In this document: positions 1-11,535 of the stretch, piece by piece
Position numbering within the stretch: position 1 is the stretch's first letter
How the letters are laid out: each line of letters starts with the position of its first letter
DNA from: Argyresthia goedartella
Lineage: Eukaryota; Arthropoda; Insecta; Lepidoptera; Argyresthiidae
DNA: 64,000 nucleotides
Direction: 5' to 3'
Assembly (NCBI GenBank): GCA_949825045.1
Contig: OX463820.1
Coordinates: 5,034,501 to 5,098,500, forward strand
Notes under the pieces: model-generated
Database searches by the model: none
Told to the model about the DNA's origin: nothing
Seen by the model: the letters and a program-made list of their open reading frames with translations, nothing else
Position numbers and translations under genes: made by a program

Positions 1-451
1 CTACTGCTGCTACTTACTGTGTTGCCTGCCTCTACTGAACGGCTCGCCAGACGGCTGCTACACCTCCTGCCTACTGATGCTTACTGTGTTGCCTGCCTCT
101 ACTGACCGGCTCGCTAGACGGCTGCTACTTCACCTGCCTACTGCTTCTACTGGAGTAAGGCTACTACGTCTCCTGCCTACGGCTGCTACTTACTGTGTTG
201 CCTCCCTCTACTGACCGGTTCGCCAGATGGCTGCTACTTCTTCTGCCTCCTACTCTCCGTGTCCTCCGCTCCCCTTTTTATATCCATACCTGTATTTTTT
301 TAAAAACCTGTCCCACCTCATTCATCCTCATCTTCCTATCATTTTTTTAAATAGTCATTGTAAAATACCCATAATAAACTGTCATTTCTAAATGTTATCC
401 TGGTTGTTGTTTCTTGTTAGGTTCTGGTTAGGTTCTTGTCGCTACACGACA
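1..451 (+). repeat. gypsy-A 5' LTR, right-hand portion
   Basis: Matches the right part of the complete LTR at 14766-15907, including the CTGCTACTTACTGTG-type repeat block, an AATAAA at 373-378 and the terminal ...CGACA. It shares more diagnostic bases with 14766-15907 than with 13614-14752, the LTR adjoining its own internal region. It is followed by the TTTT spacer and primer site. Confidence 0.9.
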
Positions 452-454
452 TTT

Positions 455-467
455 TGGTGCCCAACGT
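455..467 (+). promoter_or_regulatory. Primer binding site of gypsy-A, tRNA-Lys type
   Basis: The sequence TGGTGCCCAACGT follows the LTR by 3 bases. Gypsy-B has TGGCGCCCAACGT at the same place, the complement of the 3' end of insect tRNA-Lys(CUU) as I know it. Copy A has one mismatch (T for C). The leader from here to 722 is non-coding. Confidence 0.75.
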
Positions 468-722
468 AAAAGTTCTTCTTCACCCTTCTTCACCTTTTCT
501 GCGCCTTGTCTCTTTCCCTTTGATTTGCTTTCTCTTTCGCTCTTAAATCTTTATCTATTCATCCTTTTCATATTTTCCAAATTCTAAAAACAAAACTTCA
601 TCTAGTTTTTCAACTCATCTGGATTATATTTAGGCCTACATTTAACTTACATTACTTCACTTCACTTCACTTCACTTCTATAACACTTAGCTATACACTT
701 AACTATACACTTAACTATAACA

Positions 723-788
723 ATGGAAAGGGTTATTAAGTACGAATTCCTTAACAAGGCCGAGCTCGAATACGAAGTAAAGATTAGA
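723..788 (+). pseudogene. gag: gypsy-A gag, first 22 codons before the BEL-1 insertion
   Basis: ATG at 723 opens a frame identical in its first codons to the intact gag at 37276. The frame is cut after codon 22 by BEL-1. The bases TTAGA at 784-788 are repeated at 8369-8373, which marks the target duplication, and gag resumes at 8374. Confidence 0.9.
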
Positions 789-1362
789 TGTTTAATATTT
801 ATGCTTCGGAACGCACCTTTTTTTGTTGCGCGACTCGGACCGCGAGTGATCGGAACGGAACTAGCTAGCTGTCACTTGCATAGAAACGAGATGACAAGTT
901 AGAGGTTACTTTTTTGCACTTGGAAAATGTCGGCACATGGCATTCGGGCCTTGGCTGTATTTTTATTAGTAATAATTGTCTAACACAGGTGTCGGGCCTG
1001 GTCGGAATGTTAATTTGTAATAATCATCACGGAACAATCGTCGGGAAATAAGTAGATTCACGTCATCGGAGTGAGTGCTTCGTGTTGTGAAAGGTTGAAG
1101 TGATTCGGGGATCAATTCGTCGCATTCGGACAGCGACCCTTTGTGTCGGCAAGCAACACGACGGCGACAGCATCGGGCTACGACGAGAGTAAGAGTCGCT
1201 CCTCTCCCCCCACCCTTGTGCTCCTCATCCTGTGTTCCTGCCTCGAATTGAGCTTTCGAATTCCGGTCCACGGCGTCAAAGGTCAGTACTTGTGACATTC
1301 CTGGTGAAAAACAACCCTACCAAGATTCCACGCCCTTTCGGTTGAGGCGTGGAATTTTATCA
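789..1362 (+). repeat. BEL-1 5' LTR
   Basis: 574 bp, starting TGTTTAATA and ending TTTTATCA. It is identical to 7795-8368 except for two substitutions in the C-rich part near 1214-1231. The reverse-strand frame of 110 codons inside each LTR is incidental. Confidence 0.95.
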
Positions 1363-1365
1363 TTT

Positions 1366-1385
1366 TGGTAGCAGGCGCGGTTTCC
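1366..1385 (+). promoter_or_regulatory. Primer binding site of BEL-1, possibly initiator tRNA-Met
   Basis: TGGTAGCAG follows the LTR by three bases and equals the complement of the last nine bases of eukaryotic initiator tRNA-Met. The following GGTTTC also fits after a short mismatch. BEL-2 has a related site at 41871. The tRNA assignment is from memory of the tRNA 3' end. Confidence 0.55.
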
Positions 1386-2070
1386 TAGTGGGAAATCGAT
1401 TCACGGACGGTTGTAGGGTTGTTTTTTTGCCACATTGTAGCTGGGAGAGGGTGGATACCTCAGATTGGTCGGCAACCATTTTGTGAGTGAGTCGTGTGGT
1501 CGGTATACCACAATTTAGGTTCATTTTCGGTTAGTGAACGTATAATTGACGATTTAGTTAACAATTATTATAAATTTGTAGTCGGAAACTACTAGGTGTG
1601 CATAAGAAACAGTCATTCGGTCGGACTATAGTATTGCAGTCGGATCCTATAGTATTGCAGTGTTATTTCGGTTTGCAGAGCAGGGTCAGGCTATTTAAGG
1701 AGTATTAAGCTGATTTTGCTGACCTCAGTAGAAGTGTGGGTCATATCGGAGGGGCCACTTCTAGAAGGTTCACAGCTACCTTCATTATATTAAAAATAGC
1801 CTTTTTTCTTATAATAAATTTTTGTGTGTTATTTTTTATTGTGCTTTATGGTGGCATTCTCTAATTGATGTAGAGTGTATAGTTATAAGGTGTATGTCCA
1901 CAGGGCGACCATATTAAATATGTTTTAAGATTTAATTGTTTTAGTGGTTGCCTTAGTTTTGACAACTTAGTTTTAATTTCTGTGCCCAGCGCTGACGGGC
2001 AAGTGCTGGTCTCTGGCTATACTCAGTTCGGTAGTGAAGTATAAGACCAGAATCTATTTAATCGGTCAAC

Positions 2071-3875
2071 ATGGCACCTTCGCCCTTAACGGTGCTGCGG
2101 CATGGTGTCCGGGAGGAAATGAGATGGCTCGCCCATACTCATAAGTATGTGGAGCGACCTGACATGGACGATGTCCTGCTCAAGCGTGTGGAGGACGCAA
2201 TGACACGCGTCGGGAAGGTGTGTCGGCTGGCTGCGGAGGCTGAAGCTCTCGGGCTTACGGATGAAGCCTCGGTGGCTGCAGTGAAACAGCTCCGCGCGGA
2301 TGCTGACCAAGCGATGGAATGCTTGGGTGACATCGAGCGTCGCGCGGAGAAAATTAAGCGGTCGCGAAGGAATGACCGTGGGGAGGGTAACGGAGACCCA
2401 CCCCCGAAGGGTGTTGTTGGACGGCTGCCACACCTGGAGATTCCGGCCTTCAGTGGGGCAATTGATGAGTGGCCGGCATTCATTAATTTATTTGATAGTT
2501 TGGTCCACGGTCGGGACGACCTGGACAACGCCTACAAGTTGGCCCAACTATTGATGGCTCTGCGGGGTGAACCGAAGGAGTTGGTCGGTCACCTAACGGT
2601 CACGGCGGGCAATTATGAGATAGCCAGGTCCATATTGTTTGACCGCTACCAACACAAACGGCGGTTGGTTGATGCGCAGCTGGGGAAGCTGTTTAGCATC
2701 CCTAAAGTAACCCGGGATGTTGACATCCGAGTACAGGTTGTGCTGGTGGCCACTAAGGCCCTTCAGAACCTTGGTCTTCCGGTAACCAATGGTCATACAT
2801 TGTTTTGTATATGGTTTTGTCACGGTTGCTTGCAGCTGTTCAAAGTCGGTTTGAACAGCTGCATGGGGGCAGTAGCACGGAACTGCCCACGCTCGTCCAA
2901 TTGACGGATTTTTTGGAGGGTGAATGTAGGCGATGTGACACACTGGACACGGAGGCCAGTGTGCAGCGCCAACCCGCGCGGATGCGGGAGGGGCCGCGCT
3001 CCCCGCCCCCACGGGGGGGTGGGCGGTCGAAACAATTTGGCGTTTTGAATGCCGCGCCGTCGGGTGACGGCTGTGTGCACTGCGACAGTGCCGGTCATGA
3101 CGTGACCAGTTGCGCCAAATTTAAGGCGATCGGGGTAGCTGCCCGCAGGAAGATAGTCTTCCGTCACCGATTGTGTTTCGGTTGTTTGGGGCTGCACACG
3201 CTGAGCGAGTGCTCGCGCGCGTTCCCCTGTGAGTGCTGTGGTGGCAAGCACCACATAGTGTTGTGCCTGAATCGGTCAGGCCCTTCGGATGGTCACCAGG
3301 GCCGGACTCAAGTTGGTCGGCCACAGGGCCCAACCAGGGCCGGTCCCAGTCCCCCTCCGGGCAACGGGAGTCACCAACGGGGTGACTGGGGTACCCGCGG
3401 ACGGGACCCCCCCCGAGGGGTAGGGGGCAGCGCGGGGGGTAACATGCGGGATAGCCGGGGTTCGGTCGCCGCTGTCCACGGTCAGCGAGGACTTCGGGCC
3501 GCTGGCTCACCGCGTGTTACGGGTGGGTGTCAGATGGCACCTATGAGTGGCGTGAAGGCTGGGAGTCCACCACCTTCTGCGCCACCCTGCCCGTCGCTCT
3601 GGGAGGCGAACAGGGAGGCGAACAGTCGGATGTCGCCCCCATTCCTAGAGCGCCCCAGGTTGGATCCGCTCTCCCCCATTCGTCCACGGTGCGCGCCGGG
3701 CACACCGTACACCGTCCGGTACGGTCGGATACCGGGACATCGAGGGGCCTATTATCCGGGTTGGGACCCCTTGATGTACATACGGTCTGATATGCCGGTT
3801 GCATATCAGCAGCCGAGTTACTCCAAGGCCGACGGAGGTCTGAGCGGGTTCGGATCCCGCGGAGGTTCCCGCTAG
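2071..3875 (+). pseudogene. gag: BEL-1 gag with one frameshift
   Basis: ATG at 2071. The N-terminal two thirds is a helical, charged region typical of BEL/Pao Gag and aligns with the BEL-2 gag at 42408 (shared motifs around GEPKELV, HKRRL and LFSIP). A one-base loss near 2789 moves the frame. The new frame runs on through a cysteine-rich nucleocapsid with three CCHC-type knuckles (C-x2-C-x4-H-x4-C at about 3079, then two C-x2-C-x3-H-x4-C). A proline/glycine-rich tail follows, ending at TAG 3873-3875. Apart from the frameshift the gene is complete. Confidence 0.88.
3873..3875 (+). other. In-frame TAG between BEL-1 gag and pol (candidate readthrough stop)
   Basis: Context CGC TAG GGA. The same frame continues open after the stop and reaches the protease D-S-G at 3990-3998, 117 nt downstream of the T of TAG. 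BEL-2 has CGC TAG GAA at 44199 with the same 117-nt distance. Conservation between two diverged elements argues for a functional stop rather than a random mutation. Confidence 0.6.
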
Positions 3876-6800
3876 GGACACGCCGCCCACTTACAGGGTG
3901 CCGCCACTCCACAGACGGTCATGCTCCCCACCGCCTCTGTGATAGCGTGGAGTTCGGACGGCAAATCATGTGTGGCACGAGCACTATTGGACTCGGGGGC
4001 CCAGGGGTGCTTAATCTCGTGCAACCTTGTAAGACGGTTGGGCATTTCGATAAGGGAGTATCCACATTCCATTCGGGGAATTGGGAACACGGAAGTCGGT
4101 TCCGTTAAGGGAGTATGTCGGATTACTCTCTCGTCACGGGTGGATTCATCGGTGAATCTGACGGTCACGGCATTAGTCATGCCTAATGTGATGGGCTCAC
4201 ACCCTCACGTACGGTTGTCGCCCTCGGTGCGACAGTTGGTCGCTGGGTTGTCACTGGCTGACCCGGAGTTCGATATTCCGGGCCCAGTAGACATTTTATT
4301 GGGTGTCGATGCCTTGGGATACCTGTTAGTGCCAGGTGTCCACGTGTTGCAGGCGACTGGTCTGGTTTCGGTCAACACCAGACTGGGCCATGCGGTAATG
4401 GGTCCGGTCATGCCGGCTGCCCCACGCCTAGCGACTCGTAGTCCCTTATTCCGTTCTGTACTCTCGGAGGTGATACAGAAGTTTTGGGAGGTGTAGGAAC
4501 CACCTACGGTCCGCCGGTTGGACCCGGTTGAAGAAGAGTGTGAACAGTTTTATCGGAAAAATACTGGTCGCCTTCGGTCAGGTCGATTTCTCACACGTCT
4601 TCCATTCCGGAGTGATCGCCCACCGCTGGGCAGTTCACACCATGCAGCCGAGACGCGGCTTCAGTCGATGGAACGACGCATGAAGCGTGACGGGATTTTC
4701 CGGCAGAAGTACGTCGACTTCATGCGGGAATACGAGTCGCTCGGCCACATGTCGGTTTCGGGTATCGACTGGAAGCGTGAAGACCACTGCTTCCTGCCTC
4801 ATCACGCGGTCTTGAGGACCCCGGAGGGCAAAATACGGGTAGTGTTCGATGGATCGGCATCAACATCTAACGGCATGAACCTGAACCAGTGTTTGCATTC
4901 AGGGCCGAAGTTGAACCATGACATCGCGGATGTTATCACACGGTTCCGTCGACACAATGTTGTGTTTGTAGCTGACATCCGGATGATGTTTAGACAGACG
5001 GTCATTCACCCTGACGATAGACGGTATCAGCTGATACTGTGGCGAGAGAGCCCAGATCAGCCCATCAAGGTGTACGAGCTGAACACCAACACGTACGGGC
5101 TACGGTCTAGTCCTTATTTGGCGATTCGCACTCTGCGGGAGTTAGCGGATCGAGAACGGTTAAATTTCCCTAGAGGAGCAGCGATCCTGGAGCAGGATCT
5201 CTACGTGGACGACATCTGTACCGGTGCAGATTCCGTAGAGGAGGCGCTCGCTCGTCGGGACGAGCTAGTTGAGCTCTTACGGGGTGGAGGTTGCGAGCTC
5301 CGGAAATGGATGTCGAACTCTCCAGAGTTACTGTCTGGTCTTCCGGATGACTACCAGCAGGATCCCCACATTTTTGAAAATTCGGAAAATCCGAATATGT
5401 TGTTGGTATTAGGCGTCCAGTACCAGCCGGTGTCAGACATGTTTTCGTATCGGGTCGAGTTGGACTCCCCGAAGGTCTGGACGAAACGGAACGTCCTTTC
5501 AACGGTGGCTAGGACATTTGATCCAAACGGGTGGATCACCCCGGTAACATTTCAGCTCATGTGTTTTATGCAGCAATTGTGGTCTGCTGAGCTGAAATGG
5601 GACGACCCGATCGGCGGGTCATTGAGCTCAGAGTGGGAATCGTTCTTTTCGACCCTCCCTGGCATCAATCGGATTTCACTGCCACGGAGGTTGGTCCCCA
5701 CCAAACGATACACCGCCACCCTGCATGGGTTTTGCGATGCCTCGGAGAAGGGCTACGGAGCTGCGGTATATCTGCGTACGGTCGACTCCTCGGGGGAGGT
5801 TGAAGTGCGGTTGGTCAAGGCAAGGTTGCGCCATTGCGCACTCGCCTGACCATTCCCAAATTAGATCTTTCGGGAGCGGCTCTCCTGACTCGTCTGCTCA
5901 ACCACACGATGACGGTTCTTCGTGGGTCAATAGCGTTAGAAGATACGGTCTACGCTTGGACGGACAGCCAGATCGTGTTATGCTGGCTGAAGGCTTCAGT
6001 TCACAAGCTGGAGATTTTTGTGGCGAATCGGGTTTCGCAGATTTTGAATTCGGAGGTTCCCTTAATCTGGAGACATGTTCCAGGGGAAATGAACCCAGCA
6101 GACTGTGCGTCTCGTGGGTGTCACGCTCCGGAGTTGGTTGGACATCCCTTGTGGTGGGGTCCAAAATGGTTGACTCAAGCCGAATCGGATTGGCCAATGA
6201 GTCCACGCGTTACCTCAGCGAACGGCGCCTTGACAGTCGGTGCCTGTACGACGCAACCAGAGCCGGAAGAGGAGTTCAGCCTGCTGGAACGGTACAGCTC
6301 GCTCGACAAGCTGGTCAATGTGACCGCCTGGATCTTCCGATTTGCGCGGAATTGTCGCAATTCTGAGGCGCAACGGGTGCGGACACAGGTCCTGACACCA
6401 CGGGAACGGAAACATGCGTTGTTCGCATTGGTACGGAATGTGCAGACGGTGCACTTTAAGTCCGAATTGGACATTCTGAGACGCGGACGCGTCCAACTGA
6501 AGGGAGCTGTGGCTCGGCTCAACCCGTTTATTGACCCTCAAGGATTGCTGAGGGTAGGAGGTCGGCTGCGGAATGCCAACCTGCCTTATGCGGCTCGCCA
6601 CCCGTTGTTACTCCCTAGGAAAGGGAAGTTGGTCGAACTGTTGATACAGGATCGACACATTCGGAACGGGCATGCCACGCCTTGATGGCGTTTCTCCAGC
6701 GCGAGTTCTGGATTCTATCGGGAAGACGCTTAGTGCGTAGCGTCGTATTTCGGTGCCTGCCTTGTTATCGGGCCACGGCGGCTACGATGCAGCCCCAGAA

Positions 6801-7745
6801 GGGCGATTTGCCCTCGGATAGGGTTAACGAAATCCGGCCCTTTGCGGGTGTCGGAACGGATTTCGCGGGACCATTCATGGTCAAGTCTTCACAGCTACGG
6901 AACGCCAGATTAGTGAAGGCATACCTGTGCGTCTTCGTGTGCTTGGCCACGAAGGCAGTCCACTTGGAGGTGGTCAGTGACCTCACTACAGAGGCATTCA
7001 TCGCATGTCTGGATCGGTTCGTCTCACGAAGGGGCCTCCCGACATTAATCCGTTCGGACAACGGCACAAATTTTGTCGGAGCCAGGCGATATCTGCAGGA
7101 GGTCACTCAATTCCTGAACGGTAACCAGGACGCCATCGGTACGGCTTGCTACCGACGAGGGATTGAATGGGTTTTCAGTCCGCCGGGATGTCCTCATTGG
7201 GGAGGAATTTTTGAGGCTGCGGTTAAATCGGCTAAGTCGCACCTGACGAGGATCATCGGTGAGACCTCTCTACGCTTTGAAGAGCTTGCGACGCTGTTCT
7301 GTAAAATTGAAATGACACTGAACTCGCGTCCGTTGTGCCCGCTCAGTTCGGATCCAAATGATTTGGAAGCGTTGACGCCGGGTCACTTCCTGATAGGTCA
7401 GCCCCTTAACGCCCTGCCAGAATACCCATTCGGTGATGTTAAGTTAAGTCGGTTAACTAGGTGGCAGATGTTGCAGCAGATGGCTCAAGATTTTTGGAAA
7501 CGGTGGTCCCTTGAGTACTTGCACATCTTGCAGCAGCGCCTTAAGTGGACTGACCGGACGAGCCCCCCTCAAGTCGGTGATTTGGTGCTGATCATGCGAA
7601 CCTGCCATCATTGAGATGGAGACGAGGACGGATCGTCAAATTGTACACGGGTCGGCATGGCACGCCTCGATCAGCAGAAGTCAAGGTGGGGGACTCGGTC
7701 CTCAAGAGAGCGGTCGCAACACTTTCTCGCCTAACCTGTCCCTAA
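3876..7745 (+). pseudogene. pol: BEL-1 pol: protease, RT, RNase H, integrase
   Basis: Protease LLDSGAQG at about 3984. A TAG at 4494-4496 interrupts the frame just before the reverse transcriptase. RT has the catalytic YVDD at about 5199-5210. RNase H begins around TATLHGFCDAS (5716). There are frameshifts near 5818, 6685 and 7595. Integrase has GTDF, RSDNGTNF and GGIFEAAVKSAK, which supply the D, D and E. The last codons end at TAA 7743-7745, inside a fold-back palindrome. Domain order RT, RNase H, integrase and these motifs are diagnostic of BEL/Pao. Non-functional as written. Confidence 0.9.
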
Positions 7746-7772
7746 TCAATAGGAATTGATTAGGGACAGGTT
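7733..7772. repeat. Perfect fold-back palindrome at the BEL-1 pol end
   Basis: Arms of 18 bp (7733-7750 and 7755-7772) with a 4-base loop. The right arm matches the equivalent segment of BEL-2 (about 45841-45855), so the left arm looks like the inverted copy. The pol stop codon lies in the left arm. Confidence 0.9.
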
Positions 7773-7794
7773 CGGGCCTGTCCGGGCGGGTGAC

Positions 7795-8368
7795 TGTTTA
7801 ATATTTATGCTTCGGAACGCACCTTTTTTTGTTGCGCGACTCGGACCGCGAGTGATCGGAACGGAACTAGCTAGCTGTCACTTGCATAGAAACGAGATGA
7901 CAAGTTAGAGGTTACTTTTTTGCACTTGGAAAATGTCGGCACATGGCATTCGGGCCTTGGCTGTATTTTTATTAGTAATAATTGTCTAACACAGGTGTCG
8001 GGCCTGGTCGGAATGTTAATTTGTAATAATCATCACGGAACAATCGTCGGGAAATAAGTAGATTCACGTCATCGGAGTGAGTGCTTCGTGTTGTGAAAGG
8101 TTGAAGTGATTCGGGGATCAATTCGTCGCATTCGGACAGCGACCCTTTGTGTCGGCAAGCAACACGACGGCGACAGCATCGGGCTACGACGAGAGTAAGA
8201 GTCGCTCCTCTCCCCCCACACTTGTGCTCCTCATCCCGTGTTCCTGCCTCGAATTGAGCTTTCGAATTCCGGTCCACGGCGTCAAAGGTCAGTACTTGTG
8301 ACATTCCTGGTGAAAAACAACCCTACCAAGATTCCACGCCCTTTCGGTTGAGGCGTGGAATTTTATCA
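7795..8368 (+). repeat. BEL-1 3' LTR
   Basis: Starts TGTTTAATA after a purine-rich GGCGGGTGAC that serves as polypurine tract (BEL-2 has GGCGGGTGAT in the same place). Ends TTTTATCA, directly followed by the target duplication TTAGA. Confidence 0.95.
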
Positions 8369-8373
8369 TTAGA

Positions 8374-9257
8374 TGTGAGGAACCAGCTAATACTGTTTTG
8401 CTTCTTAAAAAACAGGTTTTGCGTTTAGTTGCGAATTCTCACCCTGAAGATATTCTGACTTCTTCAGTTCCGATTGAGGATGACTTGTCTCAAATTGGTT
8501 CTACTCTGACTTACCTGGATTGTGAAATTGAAAAATTTTTACAAGGTGAAACCAAATACTTACGAATAATAGAAACTTTTATTAATCATGTTTTTTACAG
8601 ATTGGAGCGAATAGATACTGACATATATCCAGATTCTAAAGCTAGTTTCGATACTTTGAAGATGAAATTTGACGCTATTTCTAAACAATTCGAATCCTTG
8701 ACTCCACCTTCAACTGCAAATGACCCTCCATCACTGGACCTTCCTGCTGACCCGACTGTCTGGAACCCCCTCTTGTTTCTCAAACTTCTGTCCAGACCCA
8801 TACCCCGTATCCTCCACCACCACCTCTAAAGGACATTGACTCTATCGATTCTCTTCTGGCCACTTGCCAAAACTACGAAAAGTTCCTAGACAAAGACAAA
8901 CAATTTAAAGAACCAAATTTGCAACAAAGTCCTCATGTTTCTGAATTCAACTACAAGCATTCCACTTCGAGTTCAGTTGACTCTCCAAACTCTTCTAATA
9001 ACTCACGACCTTCTCCTCCCTTCATGAATAAATTCACTCCACCCTACAAATACCCTTCTAGACAAGTTAATAGTCTCTCTCAAACTGCAGCTCCCCAAGA
9101 AAGTTCTTTTTGCGTTCGCTGTCGTAAACTAGGTCATACTTTGAACAGTTGCACTCAACCACAATTCGTGATTTGTTTCAAATGTGGTCTTAAGGGTTTT
9201 AAAACTGCAGAGTGCCCTACTTGTTCTCCCAAACCTAATACTAGTACAAAAAACTAA
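8374..9257 (+). pseudogene. gag: gypsy-A gag, continuation after BEL-1
   Basis: Continues the frame cut at 788. A one-base loss near 8760 shifts it. A 441-bp (147-codon) in-frame deletion at about 8826, at a CTC microhomology, removes most of the capsid region present in gypsy-B (37796-38236). The nucleocapsid is kept: one standard knuckle C-x2-C-x4-H-x4-C, then a second with Phe in place of His. It stops at TAA 9255-9257. Confidence 0.9.
9248..9257 (+). promoter_or_regulatory. Slippery heptamer A AAA AAC before the gag stop, gypsy-A
   Basis: In the gag frame the codons are AAA AAC TAA preceded by A, the canonical -1 ribosomal frameshift signal. Pol is in the -1 frame. The identical arrangement is present in gypsy-B at 38658-38667. 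Confidence 0.85.
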
Positions 9258-9970
9258 CTGCTGACTTGAAAAGTAACTCAAACTTTGATAAGAACGAGTG
9301 GACTAATTGGATCAAAACAATTCAAAACTTCTTTGCTTGCTTCAAAATCTCTTCTACACTCTACTCCAAAGAACAAGATCTTAATCGTCCATTCGTTAAT
9401 GTCAAAATTTATGACTTAACTTTATCTGGTTTACTAGATTCTGGCAGCTCAGTAACTATTCTGGGTAATAATTCTCATTTGGAAATTCTTAAACTGGGCT
9501 GCAAACTTTTCAAGTCAGATCTTATTACTGTCTCTACTGCTAATAATTAAAAAAAAAATCCTTGGGTTATTTTGACTTACCTGTTCATTTCAATAACGAA
9601 ACTCACTTGATTAAAGCTTATGTTTTCCCTGAAATATTTCCTTCTCTAATACTAGGTATTGACTTTTGGAGAAAATTTAATCTTCTACCTAGTGTTTTAG
9701 CTTCTCTTAACTTTACAGATCCTAAATGCTTTGCTATCGACACTAAATATATTAAAGTTTTACCTTATGAGCATTTAACTCCTAATCAAAAGAACATCGC
9801 TAATGACATCATCCAACGCTTCAAGACAATCTCTTTTGAAGAAAAAGGTGTTCTGGGAAACACACACTTAATCACCCACAAGATTGACACTGGTGATTCT
9901 CTTCCGATCAAACAAAGATGTTACAGACTGTCTCCTGAAAAACAAAAGGCTTTAATTAATGAAGTTGACA

Positions 9971-10080
9971 TATGAAAGTTTTTCAAGAACTTTCATGAGA
10001 AGCGATATGTGCTCATCAAAAGTCTCGCTAATAATAACGATGTCATCCAGATAGCAAAATACCTTGTTCTCAAATTCAGG
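9971..10080 (-). other. Inverted reverse transcriptase segment within gypsy-A pol
   Basis: This 110-bp stretch is the reverse complement of gypsy-B 39748-39857 with few differences. The catalytic YLDD is therefore encoded on the minus strand here. Flanking RT sequence corresponding to 39381-39747 and 39858-39926 is absent. One end of the inverted piece is a natural near-palindrome (GAAAGTT...AACTTTC). Confidence 0.9.
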
Positions 10081-11498
10081 AGTGGACGAGTATGGTCTAC
10101 GTGCTGATCCAGATAAAATAAAAGCTATACTAGAATATCCTGTACCTACTTGCAGAAAAGAAGTTCGACGATTCATAGGCACCTGTAGCTGGTTTAGAAG
10201 ATTCATTCCAAACTTCAGCACTATTGCCTCTCCACTCAACCAACTAACCTGTTCCGGGAAGAACGCTCCTAAATTTTTATGGAATTCCAAGGCTGCAGCT
10301 GCTTTCGAGAAACTTAAAGAAGCTTTGGTAACTGCTCCTGTCCTTGCTTGCCATAACTTCGAACTACCCTTCTCTGTACATTGTGATGCATCAAATTATG
10401 GCATAGGAGCAATGCTTACTCAACATCAAAATGACAAAGAAGTCGTGATTGCTTACATGAGTAAAGCACTAAACAAAAATCAACAAAACTACTCAACTAC
10501 TGAAAGAGAAACATTGGCTGTAATAACTGCGCTAGAACATTGGCGATGTTACCTAGACAATGGTAAAGAATTTACAATATATACTGACCACGCTGCACTT
10601 AATGGTTTCAGAACTTATCGAATCCATCTGGAAGACTTGCTCGCTGGACTCTACGCTTATCATGCTTTAATTTTGTCCTGAAACATAAAAAAGGAAAGGA
10701 TAACGTTGTTCCTGATTTATTATCAAGACATAAGAATAAAGAATGTCCTGATACACGAGAAACTTCACCTCAAGGCGTACATCCTATTACGATTGAAGAA
10801 CCACCTGATCGTGAACTTGAGCACTACAACAAGATTTTTCTCGGATGCTCCAACAACCCAGACGCATATCCCAACTACACTATCAGGGATAACAAACTTT
10901 ACCGCTGCATCCATTCTCCCGATCGTCTAAACGATGACTTTATTTGGAAAGAAGTTCCACTGCCGCAAGATAGACATGCACTTATTGAAGTTAGCCATGG
11001 TTCCCCTTCAGAACTCCACCTTGGTATCTTCAAAACATTCAAGAAAATATCTTTAAAATACTATTGGCCTGGTATGTTTAAGGACATTGCCAATTTAATC
11101 TCGACTTGTGAAACCTGCTTAACCTACAAACACCCTAATCATTCTCCCTATGGTCTTATGGGTAAACCTAAACTTTGCTCCAGACCTTTTCAAACTATAT
11201 CCTTAGATCTTATGGGTCCATTGCCTCTAACCCGGAGAAGAAATCAGTATATTCTGGTAATTAACTGCAATTTTACTAAATATACTATGATTTTTCCCCT
11301 TAAACGTGCTACTTCAGCTAATATCATCAATGTCTTAGAAAATTCAGTGTTTCTAGTTCATGGCATTCCCCAAACTATTATAATGGACAACGCTGTTCAA
11401 TTTCAGTCGCGAGAATTCCACTCATTCTTAAATTCTTATAACGTTCCTTGTATTTTTCACACAGCTTTATATTGTCCTCAGGTGATTAACCTGTACCA

Positions 11499-11535
11499 TT
11501 AAATTTCTCTGTAGGATTACTACAGAGAAATTTAA
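11499..11535. repeat. Perfect fold-back palindrome in the gypsy-A integrase
   Basis: Arms of 16 bp (11499-11514 and 11520-11535) around a 5-base loop GATTA. The right arm reads as the expected integrase sequence, so the left arm is an inverted duplicate that breaks the frame. Confidence 0.9.

Larger units (their letters stand above)
789..8368 (+). mobile_element. BEL/Pao LTR retrotransposon BEL-1, complete but mutated
   Basis: Two 574-bp LTRs (789-1362 and 7795-8368) beginning TG and ending CA flank gag, protease, reverse transcriptase, RNase H and integrase of BEL/Pao type. The insertion lies in gypsy-A gag and has the perfect 5-bp duplication TTAGA at 784-788 and 8369-8373. The LTRs differ at only two positions by my comparison, so the insertion is recent. 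Even so the coding region carries a gag frameshift, an extra TAG and three pol frameshifts. The element is visibly more GC-rich than its gypsy host. The leader 1386-2070 (685 bp) shows no gene. Confidence 0.93.

Noticed and set aside
966..1298. 110-codon minus-strand frame, repeated at 7972-8304
   Set aside because: It lies inside both BEL-1 LTRs and is duplicated only because the LTRs are. No domain seen.
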